Source of the DNA: Sphingobacterium spiritivorum ATCC 33861
GTDB lineage: Bacteria > Bacteroidota > Bacteroidia > Sphingobacteriales > Sphingobacteriaceae
Direction: 5' to 3'
Length of the DNA stretch: 64,000 nucleotides
NCBI RefSeq assembly: GCF_000143765.1
Contig: NZ_GL379776.1
Span: 188,465-252,464, forward strand
Positions 45,689 through 53,841 of the stretch are shown in pieces; the stretch's first letter is position 1, and the number at the start of each line of letters is the position of its first letter. The notes beneath the pieces were generated by a model. The model was not told where the DNA came from. It saw only the letters and a list, made by a program, of their open reading frames with translations, and ran no database searches. The position numbers and the translations under genes are program-made.

Positions 45689-45728
45689 CAAAAAAATGGG
45701 CTGTATCAAATCTTTGATACAGCCCATT
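45689..45728 (-). terminator. Intrinsic terminator of ecotin
   Basis: 16-bp perfect arms AATGGGCTGTATCAAA (45695-45710) / TTTGATACAGCCCATT (45713-45728) with a 2-nt loop. The A-run at 45690-45696 reads as a U-tract in the minus-strand transcript. The core GGCTGTnTCAAA is shared with 19137-19231. Confidence 0.8.
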
Positions 45729-45753
45729 AATTCTTTGCCTGAGAAAGAATAAC

Positions 45754-46239
45754 TTATTTCACTATTTTACCGACAAATGTCTCTTCATTTGTTGTATAAA
45801 TCTTATATCTGATCTCGTATCCTTCCGGAGCATAGATTACAATTGGTAATCTTCCGTTGTAGCGTGCCAGTTTACTTTCAGAATAAACAAACTGCTGAAT
45901 TTTCTTAGCATCCGGACAAGCCATCATCGTGCTGCGGACACTTCCGTTGGTAGTAAACACATAATAATTGTAGCCCCAGCCCTGTAAATCTTTTTCTTCA
46001 AACTGGCCAGCTAAACCATAGCTGTTACAACCATCAGTTTCCATAATTTTTCCAGCAAAAAATTCTATTTTCTTTAAATTATCCTTGTCAGAATGGGGTA
46101 CATCAATGATATATTGTACTTGTCCTTTCTCAGCTTTCGGAAACATACTTACAGAAGAGTTGACAGATTGCTGCGCATATACACTTGCAGTTCCTAATGA
46201 AATCAATACTGTCAAAAGTTTAAAAAATTTTATCATCAT
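45754..46239 (-). CDS. eco: Ecotin, periplasmic serine-protease inhibitor
   Basis: A 161-residue exported protein (signal peptide ending near VYAQQ; starts at 46239 or 46236 possible). Ecotin features are clear: SMFPKAEKGQVQYIIDVP, the reactive-site loop VRSTMMACPD with P1 Met105, a disulfide pair Cys71-Cys108 at the same 37-residue spacing as in E. coli, and the C-terminal PIVIYAPEGYEIRYKIY. The inhibitor protects against trypsin-like and elastase-like proteases, for example from hosts or predators. It stands alone with its own terminator. Confidence 0.92.
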   Translation of the reverse strand: MMIKFFKLLTVLISLGTASVYAQQSVNSSVSMFPKAEKGQVQYIIDVPHSDKDNLKKIEFFAGKIMETDGCNSYGLAGQFEEKDLQGWGYNYYVFTTNGSVRSTMMACPDAKKIQQFVYSESKLARYNGRLPIVIYAPEGYEIRYKIYTTNEETFVGKIVK

Positions 46240-46290
46240 ACTTATTATTTATTATACTCTTATAACGGTTTACAGATACAAAAAGCTACA

Positions 46291-46318
46291 AAAAAAGCCG
46301 TCAATTGACGGCTTTTTT
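46291..46318 (-). terminator. Intrinsic terminator after the M48 peptidase gene
   Basis: Perfect palindrome, AAAAAAGCCGTCAA joined to its complement TTGACGGCTTTTTT (46291-46318), directly after the stop codon at 46319 on the minus strand. Confidence 0.85.
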
Positions 46319-47137
46319 TTATAATTTAAGTACTCGTTGTTTCTTATAATATTTGTTTGCTTCAGGCAACAGTTTTTGTATATCTGAAATACGTCTGGCA
46401 TCGCTGGGGTGTGTACTCATAAACTCTGGAGTACCCGGACCTTTTCCGTTTGACATTCTTTCCCAAAATCCTACCGCAGTCTGCGGATCGTATCCGGCCA
46501 TCGCCATAAATATCAAACCCAAACGATCAGCTTCAGATTCATTACTTCTGGAATACTTCAGCATACCCAGCTGTCCCCCTACACCATACAATGTACCTAC
46601 AACATTTTGTACAATCGCACTCTTACCTGAAGTAGCTGCTCCTACAACCTGTCCGCCCGTCTGGAGCAATATCTGATTACTCATCTGTTCGCTGGAGTGT
46701 TTAGCAATTGCGTGGGCAATCTCGTGCCCCATTACAGTAGCCAGTCCGGCTTCATTGACAGTAATAGGCAAGATACCGGTATATACGGCCACTTTACCAC
46801 CAGGCATACACCAGGCATTGACCTCATCACTTTGAATAAGATTAAATTCCCAGTTGAAATTATACTGATTTGCTATTCCCTGAGAGGTCAGGTAGCTATT
46901 CACAGCTGCAGCTATATTGTTTCCAACTTTTTTAACCAATGCTGCATTAGCTGTTCCGGTAATCACTTTTGTAGAAGCTGAGCCTAAAAATTCTTTATAG
47001 GAAGCAGCAGCCTGCTGTTCTACCTGACTATCACTGACAAGACTTAATTGTTTACGTCCTGTGAGAGGAACTGTAGAGCACCCTGCAAGTGTAGCACCGA
47101 CCAGCAGCATGCTTGTATATTTGTATAGATTATTCAT
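46319..47137 (-). CDS. M48-family metallopeptidase lipoprotein
   Basis: A 272-residue lipoprotein (lipobox TLAGC, Cys20) with an M48/LoiP-type zinc peptidase domain. The metal motif is His138-Glu139-x-x-His142 in VMGHEIAHAIAKHSSE; the third ligand Glu lies in RSNESEADRLG. The N-terminal TVPLTGRKQLSLVSDSQVEQQA is the usual start of mature BepA/LoiP-like proteins. It probably degrades or helps fold envelope proteins. The ATG at 47137 is chosen because a signal peptide follows at once; an earlier start at 47167 is unlikely. A TATTTTTG motif precedes it. Confidence 0.9.
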   Translation of the reverse strand: MNNLYKYTSMLLVGATLAGCSTVPLTGRKQLSLVSDSQVEQQAAASYKEFLGSASTKVITGTANAALVKKVGNNIAAAVNSYLTSQGIANQYNFNWEFNLIQSDEVNAWCMPGGKVAVYTGILPITVNEAGLATVMGHEIAHAIAKHSSEQMSNQILLQTGGQVVGAATSGKSAIVQNVVGTLYGVGGQLGMLKYSRSNESEADRLGLIFMAMAGYDPQTAVGFWERMSNGKGPGTPEFMSTHPSDARRISDIQKLLPEANKYYKKQRVLKL

Positions 47138-47151
47138 GGCGTGTTTGTTTA

Positions 47152-47159
47152 CAAAAATA
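47152..47159 (-). promoter_or_regulatory. -7 promoter motif of the M48 gene
   Basis: The plus strand reads CAAAAATA, giving TATTTTTG on the minus strand, 14 nt upstream of the ATG at 47137. It also argues against the upstream start at 47167. Confidence 0.4.
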
Positions 47160-47182
47160 CTTCTCAATTCTTGTGCCTAAAA

Positions 47183-47833
47183 TCAAGTCTTGTTTTTTTT
47201 CCTGAACAAATAAATCTTGGATTCATGTCCTTTGAGAAGTCGTTCTATATTTTTCTGATGGGTAATCAGAATAAGTGCACAAATAGCTATTCCATACAAT
47301 AAAACAGAAGGAACTGACGTATGAAAGATAAAGGCAATACTAAAAGGAAATGTAAAGCCTGCAAGTATAGAACTTAACGATACATAGTGTGTGATCAGTA
47401 AAGTAAGAATAAATATACTCACACAACATAAAGCGGCAGGCAAATGAATGGCCAATACCATTCCAAATAAAGTGGCAACCCCTTTTCCACCTCTGAAACC
47501 CGCAAAAATTGGAAACAAATGCCCCAGGACCGCAATCACTCCTAAAGCCAGTTGAAAGTTGACAAATTGAGGAGCTTCCGGCATACCTACGATAGTAGGA
47601 TCTAACAAATGCGGCAAATTGGTAGCCGTCCAGCCTTTAAGAATATCGATAAACATGACAGCACTACCTGCTTTTGGTCCCAATACACGAAAGGTATTGG
47701 TCGCTCCGGCATTTCCACTCCCGTATTCTCTCACATCCACACCATAAAATGCTTGTCCCAACCACACTGCTGTAGGTATGGATCCAAACAAATATGCCAA
47801 TATTACGATACCTAACAGGTAAATTGAAATCAT
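47183..47833 (-). CDS. plsY: Glycerol-3-phosphate acyltransferase PlsY
   Basis: A 216-residue inner-membrane protein of the PlsY family, with about five helices. Its conserved motifs are GSIPTAVWLG, the phosphate-binding GSGNAGATNTFRVLG and FAGFRGGKGVATLFG. It transfers acyl groups from acyl phosphate to glycerol 3-phosphate, the first step of phospholipid synthesis. It lies 31 nt downstream of nadC on the same strand, so a short operon is possible. Confidence 0.95.
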   Translation of the reverse strand: MISIYLLGIVILAYLFGSIPTAVWLGQAFYGVDVREYGSGNAGATNTFRVLGPKAGSAVMFIDILKGWTATNLPHLLDPTIVGMPEAPQFVNFQLALGVIAVLGHLFPIFAGFRGGKGVATLFGMVLAIHLPAALCCVSIFILTLLITHYVSLSSILAGFTFPFSIAFIFHTSVPSVLLYGIAICALILITHQKNIERLLKGHESKIYLFRKKNKT

Positions 47834-47864
47834 TACTTTCTTTTAATAGATAGTCCTAATATAA

Positions 47865-48722
47865 TTAAATAAGTTTAGCTTTAAGACTGAGGTCAAGACT
47901 TTTCACAGAATGGGTGAGAGCACCTACAGAAATATAATCAACTCCCGCTTCTGCATATGCACGTATGGTATCTATAGTGATTCCACCAGAAGCCTCAGTA
48001 ACCAGTCTTCCGTCAATAATATCTACAGCTTCTTTTACCTGCTGTGGTGTAAAATTATCTAACATTACACGATCAACAGATCCGAATGCCAATACCTCAT
48101 CCAGTTCCTTAAGATTACGTACTTCGATTTCTATTTGTATTTCTTTTCCTAATTGCTGACGATAATTTTCAGCAGAAGTAAGCGCTTTGGTAATACCTCC
48201 TGCATAGTCGACATGATTATCCTTGATCAGAATCATATCGTACAATCCGAAGCGATGATTTACACCACCACCTATTTTCACCGCCTCTTTTTCAAGAAAA
48301 CGCAACAAAGGAGTCGTCTTACGGGTATCCAGAACTTTTGTCTTTGTTCCTTCCAGTACCGAGACATATTCATGTGTGCGGGTAGCGATACCACTCATAC
48401 GCTGCATGACGTTTAGCACCAGACGCTCAACTTTAAGGATACTATGTATATCACCTTCAAGATAGAACGCAATATCTCCTGCCTTTACAGCAGTTCCGTC
48501 AGTTAGTAATGTTTTGATTTTTAATCCAGGGTCTGCTATCTCAATGAGTTTGCGGGCAACTTCCACACCGGCCAGAATTCCATCTTCCTTAACCAATAAT
48601 TTGGCTTCTCCCTGTTGTTCCGCAGGTATAGTTGATAATGTGGTATGATCACCATCGCCAACATCCTCCTGTAAGGCTTCCCTAACAAAAACAGCTAATT
48701 TTTCGACAAATTCTTTATCCAT
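47865..48722 (-). CDS. nadC: Quinolinate phosphoribosyltransferase
   Basis: A 285-residue carboxylating nicotinate-nucleotide pyrophosphorylase that makes NaMN from quinolinate and PRPP in NAD synthesis. Evidence: EDVGDGDHTTLSTIP at the N terminus, the active-site segment VLDTRKTTPLLRFLEKEAVKIGGGVNHR and the C-terminal DRVMLDNF, EASGGITIDTIRAYAEAGVDYISVGALTHSV. The genes flanking it are plsY downstream and a DUF4783-like gene upstream on the same strand. The length is normal for the family. Confidence 0.96.
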   Translation of the reverse strand: MDKEFVEKLAVFVREALQEDVGDGDHTTLSTIPAEQQGEAKLLVKEDGILAGVEVARKLIEIADPGLKIKTLLTDGTAVKAGDIAFYLEGDIHSILKVERLVLNVMQRMSGIATRTHEYVSVLEGTKTKVLDTRKTTPLLRFLEKEAVKIGGGVNHRFGLYDMILIKDNHVDYAGGITKALTSAENYRQQLGKEIQIEIEVRNLKELDEVLAFGSVDRVMLDNFTPQQVKEAVDIIDGRLVTEASGGITIDTIRAYAEAGVDYISVGALTHSVKSLDLSLKAKLI

Positions 48723-48794
48723 ATATATAATATCGCACGATAAGGTAGCACGAAGATGAGGAAATAAATTAAATTCTAAAAGAAATAAACAAAT

Positions 48795-49199
48795 CTATTT
48801 TACAGGAACAGGCTCAAACCTGATCTCTGATATGTACAGCACATCATTATTTTCGATTAATTTGGTGAAGACACGGTATTGCTCGCGTTGTGTCTTTAAC
48901 GAAAATACGTAGTATGCATTTGAGGAATTGGAGTTCATTTTTTGCATGATGCGTGCAGAAGATGGTTTATTTTGTCTGAAGAACTCATTTAATATCAATT
49001 CTGCCTGAAATTTGGAATACACACCGTCTTCCTGTTTCACAGCAACGCTTACTGTACTGGCAAAATTCTTAGCCAGATCCTTGGAATTACCGGCCCGGAG
49101 ACTACTTAAAATATTCTCCGCAATATCCTGCCTCCATCCTCTGGCAAAACTGCTCAGGAATGAAAGAAAGATGGTCGCCACTATAATCCATTTCTTCAT
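48795..49199 (-). CDS. DUF4783-like small exported protein
   Basis: A 134-residue protein with a signal peptide (MKKWIIVATIFLSFLSSFARG). The mature part is of the NTF2-like type: a helical start (DIAENILSSLRAGNSKDLAKNF) followed by strands (SVAVKQEDGVYSKFQAELILNEFF and SARIMQKMNS). I recall such proteins beside nadC in Bacteroidota as DUF4783; this assignment is from memory. It may be co-transcribed with nadC, although the gap is 72 nt. Function unknown. Confidence 0.72.
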   Translation of the reverse strand: MKKWIIVATIFLSFLSSFARGWRQDIAENILSSLRAGNSKDLAKNFASTVSVAVKQEDGVYSKFQAELILNEFFRQNKPSSARIMQKMNSNSSNAYYVFSLKTQREQYRVFTKLIENNDVLYISEIRFEPVPVK

Positions 49200-49380
49200 T
49201 ACGCGTTTATATTTAACAGAAAAACATTAATAATTAAGTAATTAAATATCAATTTAACCCAAAGACACTTTTCTCACTTTGTTGTGCACCAAAAGTATGC
49301 CATTAATTTTAAGATCGCCAATATTAACATTTCAAATTCAAAAAACATGAATTACATTAAAAAAAAGACATATAATAAGT

Positions 49381-49388
49381 TATATTTG
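49381..49388 (+). promoter_or_regulatory. -7 promoter motif (TATATTTG) of gpmI
   Basis: TATATTTG fits TAnnTTTG; the GTG start codon at 49392 lies 4 nt after its G, so the predicted transcript starts at or beside the start codon. No -33 TTTG at the usual distance. Confidence 0.42.
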
Positions 49389-49391
49389 TAT

Positions 49392-50921
49392 GTGAGTACA
49401 AAAAAAGTAGCGCTATTAATCCTGGACGGACTGGGATATGGCAAACAAGATGATTCAAATGCGGTAATTGCCGCTAATACCCCATATTTAGATTATTTAT
49501 TAAAGACATATCCTAATGCCAAATTAGAAGCTTCAGGAGAGGCTGTAGGATTACCTGAAGGACAGATGGGTAATTCTGAAGTAGGACACATGAACCTGGG
49601 AGCAGGACGTGTGGTTTACCAGGAACTTGGCCGTATACATAAGGCCGTTCGTGAAGGTGTGTTTAATACCCATACTGTAATACAGGATGCATTTAAATAT
49701 GCTAAAGAGAAGGGTAAAAATGTACATTTTATAGGTCTATTATCTGACGGTGGAGTACATGCACACACCGAACATCTGAAAGGATTGTGTGATGCAGCTC
49801 AACACGCCGGATTGACCAGCAACCAGGTTTTTGTACACGCCTTTTTAGACGGACGTGATACAGATCCTAATTCCGGTATAGACTATGTAAAAGATCTTCA
49901 GGAGTATTTAACGCATTCTGCAGGTACTCTGGCATCCGCTATAGGTCGTTATTATGCAATGGACAGAGATAACAGATGGGAACGTGTCAAAGAAACGTAT
50001 GATCTGCTGGTCAACGGTACTGGTACAGCTACCCATAATATTATTGAAGCTATTCAGCAGTCCTATGACAATCAGGTAACGGATGAGTTTGTAAAACCTA
50101 TCGTGATCACCAATGCTGACGGAACTCCAAAAGCTGTAATCAAGTCAGGTGATGTCGTAATCTGCTATAATTTCAGAACAGACCGTGGCCGTGAAATCAC
50201 TATTGCTCTTACGCAAAAGGATTTTCCTGAGTATAACATGCATGCGCTGGATCTTTACTATGTAACGATGACTTCGTATGATGATACATTCAAAAATGTT
50301 AAAGTAGTTTTCCAAAAGGATAATCTTACGGCAACATTGGGAGAGGTACTGGAGAAAAATAACAAAACACAGACCCGTATTGCGGAAACAGAAAAATATC
50401 CGCACGTTACTTTCTTTTTCTCGGGAGGTCGTGAGACAGAATTTAATGGTGAACACCGCCTGTTGATTCCTTCCCCAAAAGTAGCGACTTATGATTTACA
50501 ACCTGAAATGAGCGCTCAGGGAATTGCAGATGCTATTGTAAATGATATGGAAACACAGCATCCTGATTTCATCTGTCTCAACTTTGCTAATCCGGATATG
50601 GTCGGTCACACCGGAGTATTCGAGGCTGTCGTAAAAGCCGTGGAGACAGTGGACTCTTGCACTAAACAAGTGGTGGAAAAAGGACTTACACTGGGCTATT
50701 CATTTATTATAATCGCAGATCATGGTAATTCGGAATTTATGATCAATGAGGACGGATCTGTCAATACAGCACATACCACCAACTTAGTGCCTTGTATCCT
50801 GATTGATCAGGATTACAAACATGTAAAGGATGGCAAGCTTGGAGATATCGCTCCTACGATATTGAAAATATTAGGTGTAGAGATTCCGGTAGAAATGTCA
50901 GGTGATATACTGGTTAGTTAA
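49392..50921 (+). CDS. gpmI: 2,3-bisphosphoglycerate-independent phosphoglycerate mutase
   Basis: A 509-residue alkaline-phosphatase-superfamily enzyme interconverting 3- and 2-phosphoglycerate with manganese. From the GTG at 49392 the metal/active-site residues fall at Asp12 (LILDGLGYG) and Ser62 (GQMGNSEVGHMN), the numbering of the Geobacillus enzyme, which supports this start. Other signatures are HAFLDGRDTDPNSG, GRYYAMDRDNRWER, CYNFRTDRGREIT and NPDMVGHTGV, IIADHGNSE. An upstream ATG (49284) would add 36 unlikely residues and disregard the promoter motif. A lipoprotein gene follows 15 nt downstream. Confidence 0.95.
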   Translation: MSTKKVALLILDGLGYGKQDDSNAVIAANTPYLDYLLKTYPNAKLEASGEAVGLPEGQMGNSEVGHMNLGAGRVVYQELGRIHKAVREGVFNTHTVIQDAFKYAKEKGKNVHFIGLLSDGGVHAHTEHLKGLCDAAQHAGLTSNQVFVHAFLDGRDTDPNSGIDYVKDLQEYLTHSAGTLASAIGRYYAMDRDNRWERVKETYDLLVNGTGTATHNIIEAIQQSYDNQVTDEFVKPIVITNADGTPKAVIKSGDVVICYNFRTDRGREITIALTQKDFPEYNMHALDLYYVTMTSYDDTFKNVKVVFQKDNLTATLGEVLEKNNKTQTRIAETEKYPHVTFFFSGGRETEFNGEHRLLIPSPKVATYDLQPEMSAQGIADAIVNDMETQHPDFICLNFANPDMVGHTGVFEAVVKAVETVDSCTKQVVEKGLTLGYSFIIIADHGNSEFMINEDGSVNTAHTTNLVPCILIDQDYKHVKDGKLGDIAPTILKILGVEIPVEMSGDILVS

Positions 50922-50936
50922 TCGTACAGCATAGAA

Positions 50937-51485
50937 ATGAATAATCTTTTATATAAAGTACTGATGGTGATGGGATGCGGTGCTTTATGCTTAACGAGCT
51001 GTAGTCAGCCTGCTTCTAAAACAAATAACGGAAGTGAGCAGTATTACTTTTCACTGGATAGTTTTTTTCGTTCCGAGACCGCAAGGTTACAAAAAGAGAA
51101 TCCGCTCATATCCAAAACAGTTTCTAAGGATGGTGACGAGGAAAGTAAATCCATAAAGATTAAGAATTGGGAAAACGAACTTTCAGCATTTACTTCTTCA
51201 GATATTAATAAGAGAGCGAATGTAGGATTATATAAAGTCGAAAACAGAGATTGTGATATAATCTATACGGCTTTACAACCAGGTGTCTCCGTTCAGAAGA
51301 TTATTATCAGAGAAAATCATCAGGGTGAGGTAAGAGCCGTTCAGATTGAGAAGATCACGAACAATATCTTATATAGCACGGAAGAAAATCTGACTTACAC
51401 GGTGGATTCAGCATATGTAATTTCAAAAAAGCAACACATCAAGCTGATGGGAGAGAATACTTACCATGTATCAGGTGAATTTTAA
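50937..51485 (+). CDS. Hypothetical lipoprotein downstream of gpmI
   Basis: A 182-residue lipoprotein with lipobox LCLTSC (Cys22). No known domain was recognised. It contains YYFSLDSFFRSETARLQKENPLISKTV and a C-terminal beta-rich part. It lies 15 nt after gpmI and ends at a strong terminator, so it belongs to the same transcript. There is no obvious functional relation to glycolysis. Function unknown. Confidence 0.72.
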   Translation: MNNLLYKVLMVMGCGALCLTSCSQPASKTNNGSEQYYFSLDSFFRSETARLQKENPLISKTVSKDGDEESKSIKIKNWENELSAFTSSDINKRANVGLYKVENRDCDIIYTALQPGVSVQKIIIRENHQGEVRAVQIEKITNNILYSTEENLTYTVDSAYVISKKQHIKLMGENTYHVSGEF

Positions 51486-51513
51486 TTTCTCATCTTTCGC
51501 TTAGAAAATATAT

Positions 51514-51548
51514 GAGAGCCTTCCTGTGTCAGGGAGGCTCTCTTTTTT
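51514..51548 (+). terminator. Intrinsic terminator of the gpmI-lipoprotein unit
   Basis: 13-bp stem GAGAGCCTTCCTG (51514-51526) / CAGGGAGGCTCTC (51530-51542) with one G-U pair, a TGT loop and six T at 51543-51548. Confidence 0.9.
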
Positions 51549-51626
51549 AGTCTTAAAACTTCGGCTATTCTTATTCTAACTTTACTTTAAATGGACATTT
51601 TAAATAGTAATTTTATGCGGTCAACC

Positions 51627-51642
51627 GTCAGCATCTGCTGAC
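51627..51642 (+). promoter_or_regulatory. Possible operator upstream of the MFS gene
   Basis: Perfect inverted repeat GTCAGCA / TGCTGAC with 2 nt between, 43 nt before the ATG at 51685. Its small spacing suits a dimeric regulator, but no promoter motif was found beside it. Confidence 0.3.
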
Positions 51643-51684
51643 TTGCTATCCGGCAATAGAAAAACACATTTGAAAAAGAAGAAC

Positions 51685-52875
51685 ATGAGTATAAATACAA
51701 AACCCCTACTTACTCCTTCCCTACTCTGGTTAATGGCTATAGGAAGTGGTCTCGTAGTTGCGAATAATTATTACAATCAACCTTTACTTGCGCTGATGGC
51801 TAAAGATTTTAATGTATCAGAAGCCAGCATCAGCAATATTGCCATGCTAACGCAGATTGGTTATGCCTGCGGACTTCTATTTATTGTTCCTTTGGGTGAT
51901 ATGGTCAGACGCCGTAATCTTATCCTGATTGATTTTATATTTATCATTGCCTCGCTTATCGGAATGGCGATGACTAAATCTGTTGACTGGTTGTTCCCGT
52001 TAAGTTTTATGGTAGGTTTTACATCGGTAGTGCCCCAGATTTTTGTACCTATGGCAGCAGAGCTGGCCAGTCCTGATAAAAGAAGTTCGGCTATAGGTAT
52101 GGTCATGAGCGGTCTGCTGATCGGAATCTTACTATCCAGGGTGGTCAGCGGAATTATTGGGGATTATTTCGGATGGAGAGAAATGTATTGGGCTGCTGCA
52201 GGCTGTATGGTTGTATTAAGCATACTGATAGCGGTTAAACTTCCTGAAAACAGCCCATCCTTTACCGGATCTTATATGGACCTGATGAAGTCATTAGGCC
52301 GGTTGACACGTACGCAACCTGTGTTGAGATTAGCTGCATTCAGAGGAGCCATGGGATTTGCAGGTTTCAGCGCATTCTGGACTACACTTGTTTTCCATAT
52401 GGAAGGTGCTCCTTTCCACGATGGTCCGGCTGTGGTAGGTTCATTTGGCCTCGTCGGAGCCGCCGGAGCTTTGGGCGCGGCCTTTGTCGGGAGGTTTACA
52501 GGTAGATTTACTTCTTTTCAGATAATTCTGTACGCAATTATTATGATGATTGTAAGCTGGATTGTCTTTTACTTTGGCGGCTATACCTATGGGGGATTGA
52601 TCATTGGAATTATTTTGGTAGATTTAGGTCTGCAATCTATGCATATAATGAACCAGTCCAGCTATTTTGCACTCAATCTCGGAGCGAATAACAGATTGAA
52701 TACGGTATACATGGTCTCCTATTTTATAGGCGGATCTACAGGTACCTATCTGGCAGCACAGGCCTGGAATTATCAACAATGGACTGGTGTAGTAGCCGTT
52801 GGTATTTTTTTTACAGCATTAGCATTGGCAGCGCATCTGATATTTGATAAAAAGATTAATAACAAAACAGTATAA
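51685..52875 (+). CDS. MFS transporter (DHA1-like)
   Basis: A 396-residue major facilitator protein with about twelve helices. It starts at the ATG at 51685 (an in-frame start at 51643 would add a basic non-family tail). Motifs: NNYYNQPLLALMAKDFNVSE in the first helix-loop, GDMVRRRNLILIDF in loop 2-3 (the conserved G-x-x-x-D/R-x-G-R-R pattern), PDKRSSAIGMVMSGLLIGILLSR in helix 5, and GPAVVGSFGLVGAAGALG in the second half. These fit the YnfM-like drug/metabolite exporter group. It lies 3 nt before the DUF72 gene, forming a two-gene unit. Confidence 0.88.
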   Translation: MSINTKPLLTPSLLWLMAIGSGLVVANNYYNQPLLALMAKDFNVSEASISNIAMLTQIGYACGLLFIVPLGDMVRRRNLILIDFIFIIASLIGMAMTKSVDWLFPLSFMVGFTSVVPQIFVPMAAELASPDKRSSAIGMVMSGLLIGILLSRVVSGIIGDYFGWREMYWAAAGCMVVLSILIAVKLPENSPSFTGSYMDLMKSLGRLTRTQPVLRLAAFRGAMGFAGFSAFWTTLVFHMEGAPFHDGPAVVGSFGLVGAAGALGAAFVGRFTGRFTSFQIILYAIIMMIVSWIVFYFGGYTYGGLIIGIILVDLGLQSMHIMNQSSYFALNLGANNRLNTVYMVSYFIGGSTGTYLAAQAWNYQQWTGVVAVGIFFTALALAAHLIFDKKINNKTV

Positions 52876-52878
52876 AAT

Positions 52879-53757
52879 ATGAAATTTGGTCAGGTTAATA
52901 ATCCTCAGGATATAGATTTTTCCCTTCCGCCTACCCCTCCTGAAACATTGGAAGTACTGGCTAAGGGAGATAACAACAAACCGTTTGAAGTATATATTGG
53001 CTGCGCGAAATGGAATAAAACAGATCTCAAAGGCTTCTACCCCCGGGGTACAAAAGATGAATTGGCTTATTATTCTACTCAGTTCAATAGTATTGAGCTT
53101 AATGCTACTTTCTACAATTCTCCTTCAAAAGAACAGGTGGAGACATGGAAAGAAAAAACTCCTGCAGATTTTAAATTTTTTCCGAAAATTCCGCAATCCA
53201 TCAGTCATTACAGCAGATTGCTTAATACAGGTGAAAAAGTAACTGCCTTTACAGATGCTGTTGCACTGTTTGAAGAGAAACTGGGTATGGTCTTTCTGCA
53301 GATGATTGATAATTTCAAACCGAAAGACTTTCAACGTCTGGAGGATTTTGTTCGTGAATTTCCGAAGGGTATTCCTCTTGCTGTTGAGGTACGTAATGCA
53401 GAATGGTTTTCAGATCCCAAAGTACGTGAGAAGCTATATGAGACCTTACAACAATATCATGTATCCAATGTATTGGTCGATACTGCAGGCAGAAGAGATA
53501 TGCTGCATATGCGTATGACGACTCCTACAGCTTTTATCCGATATGTAGGCGCTAATCACAGCAGTGATTACAGCAGACTGGATGAGTGGATAGAGGTTAT
53601 CAAAAAGTGGCGTGAAGCCGGATTAGAGAAATTGTATTTCTTTATCCATCAGAATATTGAAGTGGAGTCTCCTCTTCTGGCAAATCATTTCATCAAAAAA
53701 TTGAATGATACTTTTGGTCTGGATATCCGCAGTCCGCGAAAGAATGAATTATTTTAA
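52879..53757 (+). CDS. DUF72-family (YecE-like) protein
   Basis: A 292-residue TIM-barrel-type protein of the DUF72 family. Motifs: YIGCAKWNKTDLKGFYP near the start, FNSIELNATFYNSPS, DFKFFPKIPQSISHYSRL, and LAVEVRNAEWF. The family has no settled biochemical function. Only 3 nt separate it from the upstream MFS stop, so translation is probably coupled. A bidirectional terminator follows. Confidence 0.9.
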   Translation: MKFGQVNNPQDIDFSLPPTPPETLEVLAKGDNNKPFEVYIGCAKWNKTDLKGFYPRGTKDELAYYSTQFNSIELNATFYNSPSKEQVETWKEKTPADFKFFPKIPQSISHYSRLLNTGEKVTAFTDAVALFEEKLGMVFLQMIDNFKPKDFQRLEDFVREFPKGIPLAVEVRNAEWFSDPKVREKLYETLQQYHVSNVLVDTAGRRDMLHMRMTTPTAFIRYVGANHSSDYSRLDEWIEVIKKWREAGLEKLYFFIHQNIEVESPLLANHFIKKLNDTFGLDIRSPRKNELF

Positions 53758-53788
53758 TAATGTATTGTAAAGTCCATAGTCATATTGC

Positions 53789-53826
53789 AAAAATACCTGC
53801 TTGAAAATACAAGCAGGTATTTTTTT
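53789..53826. terminator. Bidirectional intrinsic terminator
   Basis: Stem AAAAATACCTGCTTG (53789-53803) / CAAGCAGGTATTTTT (53810-53824) with loop AAAATA and flanking A/T runs; it separates the DUF72 gene (plus) from the TPR gene (minus). Confidence 0.9.
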
Positions 53827-53841
53827 ATACTGGCAATTCTG

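Larger units (their letters stand above)
45454..45753. other. Repeat-rich spacer between efflux operon and ecotin
   Basis: 300 nt without a protein gene. From left to right it holds the efflux-operon terminator (45480-45507), a palindrome-rich element (45551-45660) and the ecotin terminator (45689-45728). No reading frame of interest was seen. The gap between genes may tolerate insertion of repeats because the flanking genes converge. Confidence 0.6.

Noticed and set aside
49284..49391. Upstream ATG as start of gpmI
   Set aside because: Adds 36 residues absent in the family and would put the consensus promoter motif inside the gene.
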